In this document: piece after piece, positions 5,581 to 11,821 of the stretch | How positions within the stretch are numbered: position 1 is the first letter of the stretch | How the letters are laid out: every line of letters begins with the position of its first letter | Assembly (NCBI GenBank): GCA_913055925.1 | Contig: CAJXLH010000054.1 | Coordinates: 1 to 11,821, forward strand | Reading direction: 5' to 3' | DNA length: 11,821 bases | From: an uncultured Maritalea sp. | GTDB lineage: Bacteria; Pseudomonadota; Alphaproteobacteria; Rhizobiales; Devosiaceae | Notes under the pieces: model-generated | The model's input: the letters and a program-made list of their open reading frames with translations, nothing else | Database searches by the model: none | Told to the model about the DNA's origin: nothing | Program-made: the position numbers and the translations under genes

Positions 5581-7668
5581 TTAGAACTCCAGCAATTGAT
5601 CAAGTTTTTGGCTGATCGCATCAACGGATGGCACCGCCCCGTTGAGCAGCACTGCATTGTGCGGGCTCGGGATGTCAGGCATTGTTAGGCGTGACACAGG
5701 CGCATCCAAATCGAGGAATACTTCGTCTGCAATTTTCGCGGCAATTTCTGCGCCGAAACCGGCGGTTGAATTGTCTTCATGCACAATGAGGCAGCGGCCA
5801 GTTTTGGAAACTGAAGACAGCACCATTTCTTGGTCCCATGGGATCAATGTGCGCAGGTCAATCACGTCGCAATCTTTGCCCTTTGCCGCTTCTTCACAGC
5901 GTTGGACCATGGCGCCCCAAGCCACAAGCGTTGCGCGTTCTCCATTTGCAATCTTTTTGGCTTTGCCAAATGGCAAGGCAAAATCATCGCCAGGATAAGG
6001 GCGGCGAGCCCATGGGTCATCCAGTTGAGCGCGATGTTCGAAAAAGACCACGGGATCGTTGCCACGCAAGGAGGTGCGCAACAGGCCAACCGCGTCTTCG
6101 GTGTTGGAAGGGAACGCAAGTTTCCACCCGATAGAGTGGGCGAATTGCACTTCGTTGGTCTGGCTGTGCCATGGGTCGCCGCATTTGAAAAAGCCGCCGG
6201 GCATACGTAGAACGATTGGCGAGGCAAACTGATTGTTTGTCCGCCAGCGTACGGTGCCGCAATCATTGATCTGCTCGGTGGCTGGGTCCGCATATTTGCG
6301 GAACTGAATTTCTGGAACTGGTACGAGGCCAGCCATCGCCATGCCAACGGCGCGGCCAACAATGCCCTCTTCATTGAGGCTCGTGTCAAAAACCCGATCA
6401 AAGCCGAATTTTTCCTGAAGGCCAAGTGTAACGGCGTGAACGCCGCCTTTGGGGCCAATGTCTTCACCGAACAAGGTCACACGGTCATTGATTTCCATTT
6501 CGTGCTCTAGCGTGCGACGAATGGCGGTGACCATATTGATGCGGTTCTTACTCTCCGGGTTTGGCGTGTCGGACGAGGCGGGTGGCCTGTAACCTTCCGC
6601 CCACTGGCCACCAATTTTTTGCATTTTGCCTTCTTCAAAGAAGACATCGGTTGCCACTGTCTCAGGCTTGGCCACCGGCAAGGAATCTGCTGTTTCAATA
6701 GCCGAGCGAACGCGGTTTTCTACCTCTGATTTAAGATTTGCCCACTCATCTTCGGAAAGAATGGCGGGTACCACATGCTCTTTCAATTTGGGTAGCGGGT
6801 CGCGTTCCCATTCGCTTTCAACAAACTCTTCTGATTTGTAGGTTTGAGTATCTTGGAACGAGTGGCCTTGAAGGCGCGGCACGCGCAAACGCAATAGGGC
6901 GGGGCCATTTCGGTCACGCACAAAGTTTACCGCTTGCTTGACGAGCGTAGAGGCCTCTTCTGGATCGGTGCCATCGCCGTCCCAAATTTTTAAGCCATCA
7001 AAGGAAGCCAAATTGGCTGCAATATTGCCGCCTGGGGTTTGGAATGTGGATGGTACTGAAATGCCATATTGGTTGTCTTCAATGTAGAATAGCACCGGAA
7101 GTTTTTGCGTTGTGGCAATGGTTAGTGCCGCCCAAAACCCGTTGGTGGCAACCGAACCATCTCCGCCTAGGCACACGGCAATAGCTCGTTTTGCGCTTTC
7201 CTCTTTCATCACTTTGGCGCGATATTCAATGGCTTGCGCCCAGCCGGCTGTCGGCGAATATTGTGTGCCGACGCCGCCGCACATCGGTAGGGCTTTGGGC
7301 CCATTTTGATTTGGGTAGTTGAAGACAACGCCGATATCGCGTCCATCTGAGTAGCCACCCTCGCGGGCCATGGCCGAACCAATTGCATGGACAAGGTCCA
7401 CGCCGAGACCGAGCAGAAGTGGGCGCGAACGGTAGTAACCGCAAACCGCATCAAGCGGGTCATCAAGCTGCTGTGACAGCAACACTTGCGCCATATCGTG
7501 GCCGCGCGCAGAGAATTGATAAAGCACTTTTTTGGCCGGAACCAGCTCGGTTTCTTCCAAATGATCGATCATGCGTGAGGTGAGCACGGTCTCGACAACC
7601 GTTTTCCAATCCACATTTGGATCGATATTTGACTGAATAGGCGTGTCTATACGCTGCGCGGTGGCCAT
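5581..7668 (-). CDS. Fused alpha-beta E1 subunit of a branched-chain-type 2-oxo acid dehydrogenase
   Basis: A 695-residue thiamine-diphosphate enzyme that decarboxylates a 2-oxo acid and passes the acyl group to E2 lipoate. The alpha part (about 20-325) has the ThDP/Mg motif GDG (169-171) through EDN (197-199). A linker (about 326-375) leads to the beta part (about 377-695) with the catalytic Glu region LNEEGIVGRA (431-440), WHSQ...FAH (500-511) and DVIDLRTLIPWD (601-612), which resembles branched-chain E1 beta more than pyruvate E1 beta. In most complexes alpha and beta are separate chains; here they are one ORF. The start at 7668 has GGGAG 9 nt upstream. No E3 gene is in the window. The divergent Lrp-type gene and intergenic dyads suggest amino-acid-responsive control, as known for bkd operons. 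Confidence 0.9.
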   Translation of the reverse strand: MATAQRIDTPIQSNIDPNVDWKTVVETVLTSRMIDHLEETELVPAKKVLYQFSARGHDMAQVLLSQQLDDPLDAVCGYYRSRPLLLGLGVDLVHAIGSAMAREGGYSDGRDIGVVFNYPNQNGPKALPMCGGVGTQYSPTAGWAQAIEYRAKVMKEESAKRAIAVCLGGDGSVATNGFWAALTIATTQKLPVLFYIEDNQYGISVPSTFQTPGGNIAANLASFDGLKIWDGDGTDPEEASTLVKQAVNFVRDRNGPALLRLRVPRLQGHSFQDTQTYKSEEFVESEWERDPLPKLKEHVVPAILSEDEWANLKSEVENRVRSAIETADSLPVAKPETVATDVFFEEGKMQKIGGQWAEGYRPPASSDTPNPESKNRINMVTAIRRTLEHEMEINDRVTLFGEDIGPKGGVHAVTLGLQEKFGFDRVFDTSLNEEGIVGRAVGMAMAGLVPVPEIQFRKYADPATEQINDCGTVRWRTNNQFASPIVLRMPGGFFKCGDPWHSQTNEVQFAHSIGWKLAFPSNTEDAVGLLRTSLRGNDPVVFFEHRAQLDDPWARRPYPGDDFALPFGKAKKIANGERATLVAWGAMVQRCEEAAKGKDCDVIDLRTLIPWDQEMVLSSVSKTGRCLIVHEDNSTAGFGAEIAAKIADEVFLDLDAPVSRLTMPDIPSPHNAVLLNGAVPSVDAISQKLDQLLEF

Positions 7669-7706
7669 AGCGCCAATCTCCCTACCATTTCCTCATTCGC
7701 GGCGCT

Positions 7707-7736
7707 TGAAACAAGATTTCATATCACGCGCGATAT
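7707..7736. promoter_or_regulatory. Two adjacent dyads upstream of E1, candidate Lrp-type operators
   Basis: TGAAA-N5-TTTCA (7707-7721) adjoins ATATCACGCGCGATAT (7721-7736), a 16-bp near-palindrome with a single mismatched pair. They lie about 40-70 bp upstream of the E1 start in the E1/Lrp intergenic region, a suitable position for an operator acting on the E1-E2 promoter. Assignment to the Lrp protein is inference from position only. Confidence 0.4.
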
Positions 7737-7807
7737 CTCCCATTGGGTTTCAGGATAGTGAGTATTGGTGGACAGATTGGTCAAAATTGCCTAGATATTA
7801 GGAGAAT

Positions 7808-7843
7808 ATGAAACAAACTGGGTTTTGTTTGTCCAAAATTTGA
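7808..7843 (+). CDS. Possible 11-residue leader peptide upstream of the Lrp-type gene
   Basis: ATG at 7808 with AGGAG 3 nt upstream opens the frame MKQTGFCLSKI, stopping at TGA 7841-7843. The AAGGA ribosome binding site of the Lrp gene follows the stop immediately, so translation of the leader could influence initiation at 7857. The frame also contains an inverted repeat, AAACAAA (7811-7817) with TTTGTTT (7824-7830). The leader is not rich in branched-chain codons (one Leu, one Ile), so classical attenuation is not indicated. It may be chance. Confidence 0.25.
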   Translation: MKQTGFCLSKI

Positions 7844-7856
7844 AAGGATCTTTCAC

Positions 7857-8327
7857 ATGACGGTCTTAGATCGCAAGGATGTGGAATTGCTCAATCTGCT
7901 GCAGGAAGACGCCAGATTGGCAAACGCGCAGCTGGCTGAGAAAGCAAACATGTCTGCCTCTTCATGTTGGCGAAAGGTCAAATCGCTTGAGGACGCAGGG
8001 GTAATTCGCCGCTACGCGGCAGTAGTGGAACCCAAAAAGATGGGCCTTAATTTTGAAGCGATTGTACATGTGAACTTGGATCGGCACAACAAAGATGCTG
8101 TGGAGGCGCTATCAGCACTATTGAAGCGCTGCCCGGAGGTGGTGGAGTGCTTTGCGACAACTGGTGACTCTGACTATCACTTGCGGGTGATTTGTGCCGA
8201 TATCGAAGCTTATAACCGCTTTATGGAAACAACGTTGTTTAACAATCCCAGTGTGCGGGCCATGCATACGAACGTGGTCTTAAAACGCATCAAAGCCGAC
8301 GCACCCGTAGTTGCAACGACTCAATAA
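7857..8327 (+). CDS. Lrp/AsnC-family transcriptional regulator (BkdR-like by context)
   Basis: A 156-residue feast/famine regulator. The N-terminal helix-turn-helix (about residues 4-55) begins LDRKDVELLNLLQEDARLANAQLAEKANMSASSCWRKVKSLEDAGVI, a classical Lrp/AsnC pattern. The C-terminal RAM ligand-binding domain (about 68-147) carries ATTGDSDYHLRVICADIEAYNRF, corresponding to the GDYDY region that binds amino acids in Lrp. The start has AAGGA 8 nt upstream. It is divergent from the fused E1/E2 operon, the same arrangement as the Lrp-type activator BkdR with branched-chain dehydrogenase genes in Pseudomonas. It is therefore probably the regulator of 4353-7668, sensing branched-chain amino acids; this role is inferred from context. 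It converges with the chemoreceptor gene. Confidence 0.9.
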   Translation: MTVLDRKDVELLNLLQEDARLANAQLAEKANMSASSCWRKVKSLEDAGVIRRYAAVVEPKKMGLNFEAIVHVNLDRHNKDAVEALSALLKRCPEVVECFATTGDSDYHLRVICADIEAYNRFMETTLFNNPSVRAMHTNVVLKRIKADAPVVATTQ

Positions 8328-8338
8328 AAGGGAGATGC

Positions 8339-8366
8339 GGCCGCCGCCGAGGGTGCAGCGACGGCC
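8339..8366. terminator. GC-rich imperfect hairpin between convergent Lrp and chemoreceptor genes
   Basis: Nine-base arms (8339-8347 and 8358-8366) pair at eight positions around a 10-nt loop, in the 55-nt gap between two convergent stops. There is no T-run on either side, so it is at best a weak or Rho-assisted transcription end. Confidence 0.3.
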
Positions 8367-8382
8367 ACAGGGCAACCAACGG

Positions 8383-10365
8383 TCAAGCAGCGTTGATTGA
8401 TTTTTCTCTTGGTTCTTGGTGCGTGCTGTCGATCTCAAATATATCGACGATGTGATCTAGTTCTGCGGCCTGCGCTTCAGTGTTTTCGATGGCGGCGTTT
8501 GTTTCTTCCACCAACGCGGCGTTGTGCTGCGTCATTTCGTTCATTTGACGGACGGCGGCACCCACTTCATCAATTGAGTGAGATTGCTCACGGCTGGCAT
8601 TGTAAATGTCGGCCATCAGTTCAGCGTTTTCATGAACTGCGGCCAACATTGTTTCCAGTTTTTCAGAAGCGCTTGCCACGAGTTTCGCGCCGTCGGACAC
8701 TTCTCGGCCGCTCTGCTCGATTAGGGCTTTCACCTCTGATGATGCTTCGGCTGCACTTTGCGCGAGGCGCCGCACTTCCACAGCCACAACGGCAAAGCCT
8801 TTGCCCGCTTCGCCAGCCCGTGCTGCTTCAACCGATGCGTTAAGGGCCAACAAGTTGGTTTGGAAGGCAATATCGTCAATCAATCCAATAATGTTTGAAA
8901 TTTTTTCCGACGAAGCAGAGATGCGATCCATAGCCGAATTGGCTTCAGCCATGCCCTGTCCGCCTTCTGCGGCAAGTGATGCGGCGACTTTGGTCTTTTC
9001 GGTAGCGTTTTCAGCCTTCTTCGCATTGGCGCTAACGGTGTCCGCCAATTGCTCCATTGAAGCTGTTGTTTCTTCAATGGTTGCGGCTTGTCGGGTTGTG
9101 CGCTGCCCCAGATCATTTGCACCGGCCAAAATCTCACCGGTTGCCGTTTTTAAGCCGCCAGACGTCTTGCGTAGTCTCGATACAATTTCGATAAGCCGAT
9201 CGCCGACCTGATTGGTGTTCAATTTAAGATTGGCAAATGCGCCTTGATAGTCGCCTTGCACGCGCTCAGTCAGATTTGCGTTGGCGAGGGCTGCAAGCAC
9301 TTTTTCTGTTTCGCCAATGCCACGATCAACCGTATCGACAAGTTGATTGATGCCTTCAGCCAGATGGTTCAAGGCTTCGTCCGGAAATTCTTGATCTACG
9401 CGCTTGGAAAAGTCACCTTTCACCGCGGCGTTCACGACGGTACCAAAGGCTTGTTGCAGTGACTGCATCATTTGGGCGCGATCTTGAGCGCGCCGCTGTG
9501 ATGCGTCCTGCAGTTCGGTCGACATGTCCTTAAGCGCAAGCCCGTTTTTGCGGAAACTCTCAACGGCGCGGGCCATGTCACCGATTTCATTTTTGTTCTC
9601 GGTGTATGGCACTTCCGCAGCAGATGGATTGTTTTCAACTTCCGCCATTGTTTCGGCAAGTCGGTTTAACGGCCTGATTAGTCGCTTGGCAAGGAAATAG
9701 ACAGCAATGCCCATGCCCGCGAATACTGCAGCGCTGGTGATCGCGAGAAGCAACAATGTGTTTGTGGCAATTGTATCAATTGGCGCGCTCGCCACGCCGA
9801 CATATATCACGGCGCCGGGTTGGTCCTGTTTGTCGAACAAAGGAAGGTAAACGCCGTAATAGCTTGTGCCATGCAGCACTTCTTTGGCGTAGTGAGATTG
9901 ACCATCCACCATGGTTTTTTTAAAAATGATGTTGTCTTTGGCAATCACTTCGCCAACCGCGCGGTTTCCTTCTTCATCAACAACAACGCTTGAAGTGGAA
10001 GTGACCAGCTCGCCAGTATCTTTATCGACTTTATAATAGGCTGCTTGTTGACCGGTGGAAGCGGTTATCTGGTCAATCAAAATATTGTTGAAGAATTTTG
10101 GGATCTTGCTGGTTTTGATCTTCGATACTTCATTGTTTTCACTCATCTCAAGGCTAACGCCTGGCGTGCTTTTGGTGAAAAGATTTGTCGTGATCCGAAG
10201 GTTCGCTTCGAGCTGTGTGCGCGCAGAGTCGCTGACCCCATTTGCGATATTTATATAGACAACACCGATTGCCAAAATCAGCGCGATTGCAACACTGCCG
10301 ATTGTTAGGGCGACGATGGATGTTGAGAATTTAAATGAGCCAAAAGGCGATTTTGATTTTGCCAT
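8383..10365 (-). CDS. Methyl-accepting chemotaxis protein with periplasmic Cache-type sensor
   Basis: A 660-residue transmembrane chemoreceptor signalling to CheA/CheW. TM1 is at about 17-42; the periplasmic domain (about 43-202) has the AAYYKVD...[35 protein letters not shown] layout of Cache_3-Cache_2-type sensors, which bind small ligands. TM2 is at about 203-227, followed by HAMP (228-281) and two further HAMP-like stretches (about 295-395). The methyl-accepting coiled coil runs from about 396 to 640, with [11 protein letters not shown] and EETNAAIE as likely methylation segments. The CheA/CheW-contacting tip is [32 protein letters not shown] (497-528). The consensus ADEVR/AQEVR here reads AVEVR (Val529). 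No CheR-tethering pentapeptide is seen at the C-terminus. ATG 10365 is chosen because GGGAGGGG precedes it directly; the in-frame upstream ATG at 10392 has no comparable site. It is a single gene, and the ligand is unknown. Confidence 0.93.
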   Translation of the reverse strand: MAKSKSPFGSFKFSTSIVALTIGSVAIALILAIGVVYINIANGVSDSARTQLEANLRITTNLFTKSTPGVSLEMSENNEVSKIKTSKIPKFFNNILIDQITASTGQQAAYYKVDKDTGELVTSTSSVVVDEEGNRAVGEVIAKDNIIFKKTMVDGQSHYAKEVLHGTSYYGVYLPLFDKQDQPGAVIYVGVASAPIDTIATNTLLLLAITSAAVFAGMGIAVYFLAKRLIRPLNRLAETMAEVENNPSAAEVPYTENKNEIGDMARAVESFRKNGLALKDMSTELQDASQRRAQDRAQMMQSLQQAFGTVVNAAVKGDFSKRVDQEFPDEALNHLAEGINQLVDTVDRGIGETEKVLAALANANLTERVQGDYQGAFANLKLNTNQVGDRLIEIVSRLRKTSGGLKTATGEILAGANDLGQRTTRQAATIEETTASMEQLADTVSANAKKAENATEKTKVAASLAAEGGQGMAEANSAMDRISASSEKISNIIGLIDDIAFQTNLLALNASVEAARAGEAGKGFAVVAVEVRRLAQSAAEASSEVKALIEQSGREVSDGAKLVASASEKLETMLAAVHENAELMADIYNASREQSHSIDEVGAAVRQMNEMTQHNAALVEETNAAIENTEAQAAELDHIVDIFEIDSTHQEPREKSINAA

Positions 10366-10548
10366 GTTCCCCTCCCGAACACGAATGCGCATACTGATCG
10401 CGCAAGCATCAAGACCCTAGCGGAATGTAGTTAATGATATGTAATCGATTGCATTTAGGTGCATTGTGGGTGATTTTACATTGATGTTTCAGTGGCTTAT
10501 GGGGTTTATGTTTGGTGGCTTTTCAGCGTGTAGTGTCGAATAAATGTC

Positions 10549-11532
10549 TCAATTTTGCTCAAATGGACCGGAACAGTTCTCTAGTGAGCGATTGAGTTTG
10601 TTTTTGTTCTTTGTTGAATCAAGGGCGAACTTCATTATGTTTGCGACCGCCTTAAACTTTTGCCTTACGGTAGGGTTTCCAAGGTGAGTTCTTTGGTCGT
10701 AAATGGTCTCATCGTTTAAAGTGGCGACAATATTTCGGTTCATCAAATTGCTCATTATGTAGCTGGCATAGGTCTCAGCAAAATCCTCATACCGGGTACA
10801 CGACGCATAGTAAGAAACGTGAGCACTCTTTTGAAGTTTTGATAAGAGCGTATGGTTTTGATGTGGCGTGATGTATTGGTCGCAGTAAGCTTCACCTGAA
10901 GCGTTGGCAAATGGCAACGTTGTGGGTTGCGTTGGAGCGCTGATGCATTTGAAAGGATCATGCCGCAAATCAGCCTGAACCAAATGACCGACTTCATGAT
11001 AAATACTGCGTGCCAGTGTATAGTTTAAACCGACTTGAAAGTCGCTGTCGCTTGTAAATTTGACTTTGATCTTTTCCCGATTTGGGATGCTGAAGCTACC
11101 AGTTTCTGTCGGGTACCAAGTCAGATAGGCGTGCGCCGGTCGTTCAAATGGAACGCCAACGTTGAACCAATCAAACATGTTTATTCCAATAACTTTGTAG
11201 TTTGTGAATGCGCCCATCCAAGGTTCTATGCCATTTGACGGGTAGTTCACCGAGATCGCTCCAATATCACAAAGCTTTTGTTGGACCTGATCCGGAGAGT
11301 GCTCAAAAATGGCGAGAAGTTTACTCTCGAGAACGTCGAAACGGCTCTCGCTTAGATTGCATTCGGCAACTCCGTGGCGATCAACAAAACAAAGCTTTTC
11401 GCGCAGTTTATGTCCGCACGTTGCCACAAACGCGTTTTCAGGAGATTTTGGTTTAGCTGCGAACCAAACGACAGCGGCAACCAACAAAAAGACCAATGAT
11501 GTGCCAACTACGTATGGCTTTGCTTTCAGCAT
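10549..11532 (-). CDS. Membrane-anchored HExxH zinc metallopeptidase-like protein
   Basis: A 327-residue protein with an N-terminal signal anchor or signal peptide (MLKAKP, then hydrophobic residues 7-26). The remainder is extracytoplasmic by prediction and holds eight cysteines (39, 48, 58, 88, 196, 217, 245, 320), consistent with disulfides. HEVGH (179-183) supplies two zinc ligands and the catalytic Glu. EDFAETYASY (249-258) resembles the downstream glutamate helix of gluzincin or anthrax-lethal-factor-like peptidases, with a Glu as probable third ligand. I do not recognise a closer family, and the substrate is unknown. No Shine-Dalgarno precedes ATG 11532. The upstream gene ends 13 nt earlier, so translation may be coupled. 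GC counted by hand on three lines is about 42%, against about 54% on two lines of the chemoreceptor gene, which hints at a different origin. Confidence 0.7.
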   Translation of the reverse strand: MLKAKPYVVGTSLVFLLVAAVVWFAAKPKSPENAFVATCGHKLREKLCFVDRHGVAECNLSESRFDVLESKLLAIFEHSPDQVQQKLCDIGAISVNYPSNGIEPWMGAFTNYKVIGINMFDWFNVGVPFERPAHAYLTWYPTETGSFSIPNREKIKVKFTSDSDFQVGLNYTLARSIYHEVGHLVQADLRHDPFKCISAPTQPTTLPFANASGEAYCDQYITPHQNHTLLSKLQKSAHVSYYASCTRYEDFAETYASYIMSNLMNRNIVATLNDETIYDQRTHLGNPTVRQKFKAVANIMKFALDSTKNKNKLNRSLENCSGPFEQN

Positions 11533-11545
11533 GGGGAAGTGATGC

Positions 11546-11794
11546 TTAGTTACGCGTCAGCGAGCCGGAACATGAAAGATAGTCACTCTGGAAGGTCCCA
11601 AAGCTTGTTTGGCTGCCATCAATAGCAAGCAATGCGTTGACGGTTGGTGCAAAGGCGTTGAACTGGGCAGTTTCGATCAGCTTTTGCTGGTCGAGGACGA
11701 GTTTTTCTTCGAGCCAGATTTTATAAGGTTCAGCCATCAGTTCTCGGAGCAAAATGACAGAGAAGGCTTGTGCGAATTGGTTTTTAGGCGTGCA
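11546..11794 (-). CDS. Unknown protein, C-terminal fragment cut at the contig end
   Basis: A frame open from the right edge encodes the last 82 native-looking residues of a protein: hydrophobic FAQAFSVILL, then a charged EPYKIWLEEKLVLDQQK stretch, ending DYLSCSGSLTRN. I recognise no family. Further upstream codons in the same frame (from about 11796) derive from adapter sequence and must not be read as protein. The TTG at 11752 is not a convincing start because the frame continues upstream without a stop. It lies 13 nt before the metallopeptidase gene on the same strand, so the two are probably one operon and might act together. Confidence 0.5.
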   Translation of the reverse strand, partial: CTPKNQFAQAFSVILLRELMAEPYKIWLEEKLVLDQQKLIETAQFNAFAPTVNALLAIDGSQTSFGTFQSDYLSCSGSLTRN

Positions 11795-11795
11795 G

Positions 11796-11819
11796 ATCTC
11801 GTATGCCGTCTTCTGCTTG
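11796..11819 (+). other. Illumina P7 adapter sequence (assembly contamination)
   Basis: All 24 bases match the reverse complement of the Illumina P7 flow-cell adapter (it begins ATCTCGTATGCC and ends TCTTCTGCTTG). The two bases that follow, AA, are what read-through beyond the adapter often gives. A chance 24-base match is not credible. No index or read-primer sequence was recognised between the adapter and the native sequence, so the exact junction could lie a few bases to the left of 11796. Confidence 0.95.
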
Positions 11820-11821
11820 AA

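Noticed and set aside
5574..5657. Upstream start for E2 giving 27 extra residues
   Set aside because: The extra residues overlap the 3' end of E1 and do not look like a lipoyl-domain N-terminus. ATG 5576 directly precedes SDLIDILVP with a GGAG upstream.
10393..10548. Possible regulatory repeats in the AT-rich gap between the chemoreceptor and metallopeptidase genes
   Set aside because: Short ATCGAT and TGCA motifs are present, but no promoter, hairpin with T-run or ORF could be supported.
11546..11752. A complete 68-residue protein starting at TTG 11752
   Set aside because: The frame stays open upstream to the adapter, so this is the end of a longer gene; the TTG is not supported as a start.

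Overview
The window looks like the chromosome of a mid-GC alphaproteobacterium, possibly in the Rhizobiales/Hyphomicrobiales. The evidence is a fused E1 alpha/beta 2-oxo acid dehydrogenase next to an Lrp-type regulator, an alphaproteobacterial-style chemoreceptor with several HAMP-like segments, and a DUF2189 membrane protein. This placement is inference from gene style. No rRNA, tRNA, insertion sequence or CRISPR array was seen.

Left block (1-2785). The 5' end of an ECF41-type (SigJ-like) sigma factor runs off the left edge. Divergent from it are a small four-helix membrane protein and a carboxymuconolactone-decarboxylase-like (CMD/AhpD-fold) protein. Two back-to-back promoters lie between them, each a TGTCAC(A/G)-N16-CGTC element, which matches the ECF41 target motif as I recall it. 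The sigma factor therefore appears to drive both itself and the CMD operon. A DUF2189 membrane protein follows, and a TSUP-family (TauE/SafE) permease converges on it.

Middle block (2880-4372). A short minus-strand unit has a 14-nt Shine-Dalgarno fully complementary to the 16S 3' end, a 24-codon ORF and a strong terminator. The reading may be split by a frameshift. Divergent from it is a two-gene operon: a MarR-family regulator, apparently transcribed almost without a leader, and a bacterial iodothyronine-deiodinase-like thioredoxin-fold protein with Cys at the active-site position. The operon ends in a hairpin that also contains the last codons and stop of the convergent E2 gene.

Metabolic block (4353-8327). 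E1 (alpha and beta fused, 695 aa) and E2 (407 aa) of a branched-chain-type 2-oxo acid dehydrogenase complex form a minus-strand operon. An Lrp/AsnC regulator is divergent, as in bkd systems. E3 is not in the window. Two inverted repeats in the shared intergenic region are candidate operators, and an 11-codon leader ORF precedes the Lrp gene.

Right block (8383-11821). A Cache-domain methyl-accepting chemotaxis protein is followed, after about 180 bp with no recognised gene, by a membrane-anchored HExxH metallopeptidase with eight extracytoplasmic cysteines and lower GC. A truncated unknown gene lies just upstream of the peptidase. The last 26 bases are not genomic: positions 11796-11819 match the complete Illumina P7 adapter, followed by AA. 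The right edge is therefore an uncleaned contig end and the unknown gene is cut artificially.
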